Assembly (NCBI GenBank): GCA_018304445.1
Contig: JAGVWD010000006.1
Coordinates: 8,826-19,567 of the forward strand
Source of the DNA: Candidatus Iainarchaeum sp.
GTDB lineage: Archaea > Iainarchaeota > Iainarchaeia > Iainarchaeales > JAXPJC01
Length of the DNA stretch: 10,742 bases
Direction of reading: 5' to 3'
Shown: positions 7,301 to 10,742 of the stretch, piece by piece
Position numbering within the stretch: position 1 is the stretch's first letter
Layout of the letters: every line of letters begins with the position of its first letter
Notes under the pieces: model-generated
What the model was told of the DNA's origin: nothing
What the model saw: the letters and a program-made list of their open reading frames with translations, nothing else
Database searches by the model: none
Translations under genes and position numbers: made by a program

Positions 7301-8827
7301 CTCACTAGGGATGCGATAGAAAAAATCGGGAAAGGCATTGACAAGCTTGCCGGCGCTTCTACAGATTCGGACATAATACAGGCAAGCCTCACAACCTTCG
7401 GGCAGAGCTCAGGGCAATTGCGCGGAAAACAGCTGTTTTATTTCTGGTGCCAGCCGGGATGCGAGCTGCACAAGTCAGAGTATCCAACGGAAGGGAGAAT
7501 GGTTGTTTCTGATGAGAACGGGAGCAGCGCCGAGTTTGACTACAAGAACGGCATATTGAGCATAAACGGCAGGCCTGTTGTTACAAATCCTGATTCCGTA
7601 AGGCTTTCATATACTGATACAAGGATTCCCGCAATTGTGATTCCAAATGCAATAACCCATATTGCGCTGCCTGATTCAAATGCGCTGGTATTTGAAATTA
7701 CCGCAAAGGGGGAAGCCTTTGTGCGCGACAAGCAAGTGTTGGAGTGCATAAAATCAGGTGTAAAGGAGCAGAGCGGATTGGAGCTCAATTCCGATGAGCT
7801 CAGCGAGGCATTTGGGAATGTTGAGATGGTAGTTACCGATTCGCATCCCGGGGTAAAGCCGCTGCAGGACAGGATTGTTGCGGAGGGAACCCCGAGAAAA
7901 ATCGCCGAAGGCGCTGATGCAAAAATAAACATATTCGCGAACAAGGAAGTGCAGCTTTCAAAATCAAATGATGCCGATCCAAAAATAGGGAAGCTGAAGT
8001 CCATACAGTTCAAGAATGGCTCAATTGTTTACAATCCTGAAAAGGATGAGCTGCTAGTGCTGTTAAGGCATCACGAGAATGCAATACTGCAGCAGAACGA
8101 TGTCGCAAACCTCAATGCAAAGCTTACTGACAGCAGGAATCCCATTACCGATTGCATGGAGCCGGCAATCGATTTGAGCGTTGCGGTAAATGGCGCCTCG
8201 GATTCCGCAGTCCAGGGCAGCAAGGAAGAGCAGTTCAACAAGGCCCTGCAGCATTACGGCCCATACCAGGTGTTTGAAACGGATACAAAAAGGTTTGTGA
8301 TTTATTCAAAGCTTGATGGCGGGGCATGCAAGGACTACTTTAAGGTAATAGACAAGGACACAGGGGAGGTTCTCACTGATTCGCCAATAAAGGAGATTGT
8401 CCAGACCCCTGACGGCAAGATAAAAATCATTACAGAAGACGGGAAGGAGCACGAGCTTGAATTCTCCTCTGACAACGGAAGGCCAATCCTCACATACAAT
8501 GGCACTCCGGAGAATCTGAGATATGCGCAGGGAAGGAACGGCGCATTCTGGTATGACCCTGAGAAGGGACTATGGTATGCGGAGAACGGCCAGTTATTGC
8601 CTTTGTTGGAGGCTTTTAGGCAGCAGGGCATTTCAACCCAGGCAAGGCCTGATGGAAGCGTTTCTTCCACTCCGGGAGGAAACTTCATGAATGTAAATCT
8701 TGGGGAGCAGCAGGGATTGGGATTCAACCTTCCAAGTCTGCCCGAGAATGCGCTTTATTTATTCATGTTTGTTTCAGCAATGGTTGCAGTGTTTGTTGCG
8801 ATAAGAATGAGAAGATTGCACAAATAA
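4355..8827 (+). CDS. Giant exported, C-terminally membrane-anchored protein of unknown function (1490 aa)
   Basis: Residues 6-12 are charged, followed by a hydrophobic signal segment (about 14-35) ending in SFA before VSQG, which fits signal peptidase I. The last 25 residues form a transmembrane helix (about 1466-1483) capped by RMRRLHK, so the body is outside with a small cytoplasmic tail. The first two thirds look mainly helical; from about 1030 short beta-type units prevail (DENGSSAEFDYKNG, TPDGKIKIITEDGKEHEL, WYDPEKGLWYAENGQ). Cysteines often come in close pairs (CRNSGC, CPKC, CEDC, CQPGC), suggesting disulfides or metal sites. An in-frame stop at 4346 rules out earlier starts; ATG 4364 is a good alternative supported by the TATA spacing. 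It lies just after a hairpin and ends flush against the opposing gene. No known domain recognised; possible roles include cell-surface adhesion or partner contact. Confidence 0.85.
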   Translation: MIIMGKNRERLENALQIALRFLIIFLLIGMNFSFAVSQGSGADAEKEVKSESFSCNTSAISPEEIEKFKNEVFVKGFDGNAISSGTPANSDRDALDSNKIILTSEDSNTAVKAEIPSEKISPFEVSHLLGDYGKGAFAIGLVLDDSLRTGRCKNFETCPLTGSNLKLRNSGTGFIEETKSIFSDLIDGNKYRIEALTEEDKKLIDAQLYLDENKFDAKTIKRIESVIIPNSILADSFTAKMETNCRNSGCFINSYSLFDKYFNAWFSLDMVVSSFAPTLFSNARKMMGWGARRGWPWHMNEIGFYKKFKEAFYSTDSLTGKANLIKMDTDIQKYGLGVVFEDLVDSSKGYRLIRSGPFADWLYSSLDSGSLSKLKTPQQRAALVRVIKRINNYGQAINYKNKELQDVMNKAIKQFGPNSQQAMQARLSLSQYLAKIGVEMDDKLHLDLPEFWMRYGSTNLYPYSFMNTLTGETHSITSQARYMRQNVLAPFYEQYDGAVDEFYKIGNRWKPKASCPKCIFETNGAGDLKLYIPSPQDYFGRVDVDKLETLLSSGIIDLTVKIPAKEQYIMVNSANLKLIKEYGAPQVEVYRVGKVVDSGKVLTPEMLAGTMTDNYFPTRVSKVYGNTTIMLNTLLEQGWETRRYASLLDKIMAEESELIKAYFSFPKGAAKWTALPYVYWAGKRGFGSENFSAYQLPTSWRSIEFQPAEGEIYNDAFIDFFANEGSDQGDLFIRVINNLPWKMVLNAAVENFAPLKNMYDKLTKGELRNEVENLALYMSAPEECEDCTFTLKSTNLRDFSPFFFSNRELKSYLLEDIESDKAKKIGQTLISFAHHTNMEGSNESGGNKEGMIDLLAARKDGKTCAQKIADLHIAGLPLGRAIPKNLQGPEIGAILAISESIGYFTFLWSGILGSVVQQVVITPQLHDCVDDEQGYYTHYFAPAKSEAEGKKNATELSTQNVSNMIKENADKFLSSFQGDENSLTRDAIEKIGKGIDKLAGASTDSDIIQASLTTFGQSSGQLRGKQLFYFWCQPGCELHKSEYPTEGRMVVSDENGSSAEFDYKNGILSINGRPVVTNPDSVRLSYTDTRIPAIVIPNAITHIALPDSNALVFEITAKGEAFVRDKQVLECIKSGVKEQSGLELNSDELSEAFGNVEMVVTDSHPGVKPLQDRIVAEGTPRKIAEGADAKINIFANKEVQLSKSNDADPKIGKLKSIQFKNGSIVYNPEKDELLVLLRHHENAILQQNDVANLNAKLTDSRNPITDCMEPAIDLSVAVNGASDSAVQGSKEEQFNKALQHYGPYQVFETDTKRFVIYSKLDGGACKDYFKVIDKDTGEVLTDSPIKEIVQTPDGKIKIITEDGKEHELEFSSDNGRPILTYNGTPENLRYAQGRNGAFWYDPEKGLWYAENGQLLPLLEAFRQQGISTQARPDGSVSSTPGGNFMNVNLGEQQGLGFNLPSLPENALYLFMFVSAMVAVFVAIRMRRLHK

Positions 8828-9421
8828 TTATTGCAAGGCGGCCTTGAATTTCTTATTGAAATCGCTCTGCCTTGCAGCAAGCTCCTTTTTCAGGGAATCT
8901 ATCAATTTCTGCATGTCCTGGGGATTTTTAGGCTTCTCAAACAGCTTTTTAGAAGTAAACCAGGTATGAGGCCAGCCCCCTCCCCCGCTTTTCTTAATGT
9001 CGCCTATAAGCTTCTTGACATTCTTCCATATCCACTTCGGGGGCTTTCCCCCATATTTTTTTTCAAGTTCGGCTTTTGCCTTTTCCAAATGCTCAATGCT
9101 GCTCTTAAGCGCATTTATTTCCCCCTTGTACTGCTTGTGCATTGCCCAGTTCAGTTCCATTGCCTCGCGCGCAAGCCTAAACTCCCTGTAAGCCTGCGGA
9201 TTGCCCTCCTGAACTGCCTTAATCCATTTTTTACCAAATACGTCTGCAATGGTCGCATCTTCAGGTTTTTCCATCCACTTCTTCTTTAGCCTGTTTATTT
9301 CATCAACATGCTTATTTTCCGCTTCAATCCCGAACCTGCGCTGCTCTGCGGAAAGCCCCGCAAATGGCCTGAAATCGCTTGGAAGCGCTGTCGGGAATTT
9401 TTTCTTCGTCGGCTTTGGCAT
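8828..9421 (-). CDS. Basic tryptophan-rich coiled-coil protein, unknown function (197 aa)
   Basis: This soluble, lysine-rich protein has no cysteine, signal peptide or membrane helix. Heptad-like helices lie at about 96-122 and 165-195. Between them is KPPKWIWKNVKKLIGDIKK, a run of four glycines (146-149) and WPHTWF. Seven tryptophans (49, 66, 92, 130, 132, 150, 154) are notable for its size. It follows the PAC2-family gene by 12 nt with a CGGAG Shine-Dalgarno, so the two form an operon and may share a process, for example proteasome or protein quality control; that is inference from context only. Its TAA directly abuts the stop of the opposing giant gene. It could equally bind nucleic acid, given its charge. 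No family recognised. Confidence 0.8.
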   Translation of the reverse strand: MPKPTKKKFPTALPSDFRPFAGLSAEQRRFGIEAENKHVDEINRLKKKWMEKPEDATIADVFGKKWIKAVQEGNPQAYREFRLAREAMELNWAMHKQYKGEINALKSSIEHLEKAKAELEKKYGGKPPKWIWKNVKKLIGDIKKSGGGGWPHTWFTSKKLFEKPKNPQDMQKLIDSLKKELAARQSDFNKKFKAALQ

Positions 9422-9428
9422 TTTTATG

Positions 9429-9433
9429 CTCCG
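9429..9433 (-). promoter_or_regulatory. Shine-Dalgarno for the gene ending at 9421 start
   Basis: On the - strand CGGAG sits in the 12-nt gap directly after the PAC2-gene stop and 7 nt before the next ATG, linking the two genes in one transcript. Confidence 0.6.
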
Positions 9434-10180
9434 TTAAGTATACATTGGCGCCTTGCCCTCAAACTTCTGCACGGTTTCATGTGTTTTTTTCATGTTATCC
9501 AAATGTTCCAGCAGCTCTTTTTCAGTTTCCTTTGCCTCCTTCATGAGAGGGTCAACGCTGATATTCAATCCGATTATTTCATCGAGCTTTTTAAGCAGCT
9601 GCGCCGCGCCCTTGTAATCCGCCTGCAGCTGCGCATTACCGAGGATTGAAAACGCCTCTATATCGCTGTCCTTGAGATTCAGCAGAATCAGGGCTGTTAC
9701 GCCTGTTGTAATCCCATCCTGTATTGTTTCAATGCCATGGCGCTTCAGAATTTCCTTTGATTTCTGGTTTGCAGCAATGCCATAGATCTTTTCCTTGCTC
9801 TCGGAATCCTCAAGCGAAATTCCCGCAAGCGATATAACCCTTTTTATGCGCTTTTCCGCAATCCATCCGACAATCTCCCTTGCAAGCTTTTCAGTAACGT
9901 TCCTCGGGATTATCTGCTCGGAAAGCAATACCACCAGCTTCTGCTTGTTGTTTGCGTAAATGCGCGAGGGATGAACAGGCAGCCCCTCATGAATCCTTAT
10001 TATCGGCGCGAAAACATCCATATCAACATAGCCAATTTCATCAAAGCCAAGCTTCTCAACAAGGTATTTTGCGCCTATTGTTCCCACAAGCCCCATTCCC
10101 GGGAAGCCCTCAATAAGGGTGTAATTGCGCAAATCCCTTTCAGCAGTCTCAACAAACCTTATTTCGGCGTCTTTATTCAT
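9434..10180 (-). CDS. PAC2-family protein, PbaB-like proteasome assembly/activation factor (248 aa)
   Basis: The sequence matches the archaeal PAC2 family (homologues of eukaryotic proteasome assembly chaperone 2) in length and motifs: LIEGFPGMGLVGTIGAKYL at about 22-40, FAPIIRIHEGLPVHPSRIYA at 57-76, a central VISLAGISLE and the DGITTGVTALIL stretch. A C-terminal helix (about 205-240) is followed by a tail ending Pro-Met-Tyr-Thr. Met-Tyr-Thr fits the hydrophobic-Tyr-any (HbYX) motif by which partners dock in pockets of the proteasome alpha ring; archaeal PbaB is known to use such a tail. Role as a 20S assembly or activating factor is therefore likely, in the cytoplasm. The longer frame reaches 10327, but family similarity begins at MNKDAEIRF, so 10180 is chosen. 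A TATA-like box lies 30-39 nt upstream. First gene of a two-gene operon. Confidence 0.87.
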   Translation of the reverse strand: MNKDAEIRFVETAERDLRNYTLIEGFPGMGLVGTIGAKYLVEKLGFDEIGYVDMDVFAPIIRIHEGLPVHPSRIYANNKQKLVVLLSEQIIPRNVTEKLAREIVGWIAEKRIKRVISLAGISLEDSESKEKIYGIAANQKSKEILKRHGIETIQDGITTGVTALILLNLKDSDIEAFSILGNAQLQADYKGAAQLLKKLDEIIGLNISVDPLMKEAKETEKELLEHLDNMKKTHETVQKFEGKAPMYT

Positions 10181-10210
10181 GCATTTTCGAATAATAAAGC
10201 GCAGAACTGA

Positions 10211-10219
10211 TTTAAATAT
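10211..10219 (-). promoter_or_regulatory. TATA-like box for the PAC2-family gene
   Basis: Read on the - strand, ATATTTAAA is centred about 35 nt before the ATG at 10180, giving a predicted leader of roughly 10 nt with no Shine-Dalgarno. Confidence 0.5.
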
Positions 10220-10264
10220 CTTACTGATGAATGGCATTATGGCGCAAATCGCACTTAATGGTAT

Positions 10265-10277
10265 GCTATTAAATAGC
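10265..10277 (+). promoter_or_regulatory. Palindrome covering the TATA box of the ribbon-helix-helix gene, probable operator
   Basis: GCTATT-A-AATAGC is a perfect 6-bp inverted repeat with a 1-nt centre. It encloses the TATA-like TATTAAATA (10267-10275), centred 25 nt before the ATG at 10296. Binding of a dimeric regulator here would block the TATA-binding protein. Autoregulation by the gene product, common for ribbon-helix-helix antitoxins, is the simplest reading but is inferred. Confidence 0.55.
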
Positions 10278-10295
10278 TTTTGCATATTATTGCTT

Positions 10296-10589
10296 ATGGT
10301 AAATATGCAAAGAACGAAGGCAACCACAATGAGCTTTTCCGCAGAGCCGGAATTTGTGAGGATGATCGGCAGGGTAATTTCAAAGACCGGGGCATACCAC
10401 TCAAAAAGCGAATTTTTGAGGGACGCTGCAAGGCAGAGGGCAATACAGCTGATGGGGCTTGAGGATGAGCTTAAGCGCGTTCATGAAGCAACAAAAGAAC
10501 TGAGGAAGAGAGTGAAGTTTGTCAGGGAACTTACCCCTGAAGATAAAGATAAGATTGTGGATAAATATTTCAAGCAAGCTGGTTTATGA
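10296..10589 (+). CDS. Ribbon-helix-helix (CopG/VapB-type) DNA-binding protein, candidate antitoxin (97 aa)
   Basis: The N-terminal beta strand (RTKATTMSFS), first helix (EPEFVRMIGRVISKTG) and second helix beginning SKSEFLRDAARQRAIQLM show the ribbon-helix-helix pattern of CopG/MetJ regulators, which bind DNA as dimers with the strand in the major groove. The C-terminal half is charged and helical (DELKRVHEATKELRKRV...), as expected for a toxin-binding tail. The frame is open back to 10125, but the TATA-like box centred at 10271 favours a leaderless start at 10296; ATG 10305 and 10329 are alternatives. The gene faces a PIN-domain gene and overlaps its 3' end by 20 nt. Likely role: self-regulating antitoxin or a stand-alone transcription regulator; the pairing is inferred from adjacency. 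Confidence 0.85.
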   Translation: MVNMQRTKATTMSFSAEPEFVRMIGRVISKTGAYHSKSEFLRDAARQRAIQLMGLEDELKRVHEATKELRKRVKFVRELTPEDKDKIVDKYFKQAGL

Positions 10590-10742
10590 ATTCACTTGGT
10601 GTTATGCAGTCTAGTGCACTTATTTTCCCGAAGTCCTTAATATTCCACGTCATTATTAGATCGCAATTGCAGTGCCTGGCGATCGTTACATGTACGGCAT
10701 CGGACCGATGCAGACCAAATTTCTTTGTTAACTCATATGCCT
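10570..10742 (-). CDS. Partial PIN-domain (VapC-type) ribonuclease, C-terminal part
   Basis: The - strand frame is open from the window edge to a TGA at 10570-10572, giving about 57 residues. It contains KKFGLHRSDAVHVTIARHC, then CDLIMTWNIKDFGKIS and a final CITPSEFINQLA. This matches the second half of PIN domains: an acidic residue in the Ser-Asp-Ala helix, a strand ending in Thr-Trp-Asn-x-x-Asp-Phe near the last active-site position, and the terminal TPxEF. PIN proteins of the VapC group are Mg-dependent RNases that act as toxins. The N-terminal acidic residues are outside the window, so activity cannot be judged. It overlaps the facing ribbon-helix-helix gene by 20 nt. It uses CGG, TCC and ACG codons, somewhat unlike the AGG-rich neighbours. 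Confidence 0.8.
   Translation of the reverse strand, partial: AYELTKKFGLHRSDAVHVTIARHCNCDLIMTWNIKDFGKISALDCITPSEFINQLA

Noticed and set aside
7540..8013. 157-codon open frame on the - strand inside the giant gene
   Set aside because: It is antisense to a continuous 1490-codon gene, serine/phenylalanine-rich as expected of a mirror frame, and has no ribosome site or family resemblance.
8831..9289. 152-codon + strand frame after the giant gene
   Set aside because: It is antisense to the lysine-rich coiled-coil gene, which has a Shine-Dalgarno, an ATG and operon context. The + frame has none.
10125..10295. N-terminal extension of the RHH protein
   Set aside because: It overlaps the PAC2 gene start and the palindromic TATA region. 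The RHH fold begins at about the RTKATTMSF segment.
10181..10327. N-terminal extension of the PAC2-family protein to a start at 10327
   Set aside because: The extra 49 residues do not look like PAC2, and they cross the TATA-like box at 10211-10219 and the divergent promoter of the RHH gene.

Overview
The window reads as a piece of a compact archaeal genome. Support comes from a PAC2-family proteasome-assembly-type protein, a ribbon-helix-helix regulator beside a PIN-domain gene, and several small membrane-anchored proteins with pilin-like N-termini. TATA-like boxes lie about 25 bp from some start codons, while genes inside operons carry Shine-Dalgarno (SD) sites. Short intergenic gaps, very small or absent spaces between convergent genes, TTG starts and heavy use of AGG arginine codons suggest a small-genome lineage, perhaps DPANN-like. 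The exact phylum cannot be fixed from this sequence.

Region 1 (2-2265, + strand) is an operon of four secreted or membrane-anchored proteins, the first cut by the window edge. Genes 2-4 each have one hydrophobic N-terminal helix and a cysteine-containing extracellular part. They are tightly spaced (11-nt gap, 7-nt overlap, 1-nt gap), with an SD before each complete gene and TTG starts for the last two. They look like minor pilin/pseudopilin-type components of an archaeal surface appendage or secretion structure, but no family could be proved.

Region 2 (2262-3592, - strand) holds two genes overlapping by ATGA: a three-helix membrane protein with a very basic tail, then a highly charged 311-residue protein ending in an eight-cysteine zinc domain.

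Region 3 (3593-4354) contains a divergent intergenic region with three successive inverted repeats, a small polytopic membrane protein, and a gap with a long perfect hairpin.

Region 4 (4355-8827) is one 1490-residue protein with an N-terminal signal sequence and a C-terminal transmembrane anchor, so most of it lies outside the cell. Its function is unknown.

Region 5 (8828-10180, - strand) is a two-gene operon: a PAC2-family protein ending in Met-Tyr-Thr, which fits a HbYX proteasome-docking tail, followed by an unrecognised basic, tryptophan-rich, coiled-coil protein. The second gene abuts the giant gene stop to stop.

Region 6 (10181-10742) has a + strand ribbon-helix-helix gene whose TATA-like box lies inside a perfect palindrome. 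Facing it is the C-terminal part of a PIN-domain gene on the - strand whose 3' end overlaps it by 20 nt. This is an unusual tail-to-tail arrangement for what otherwise looks like a toxin-antitoxin pair.
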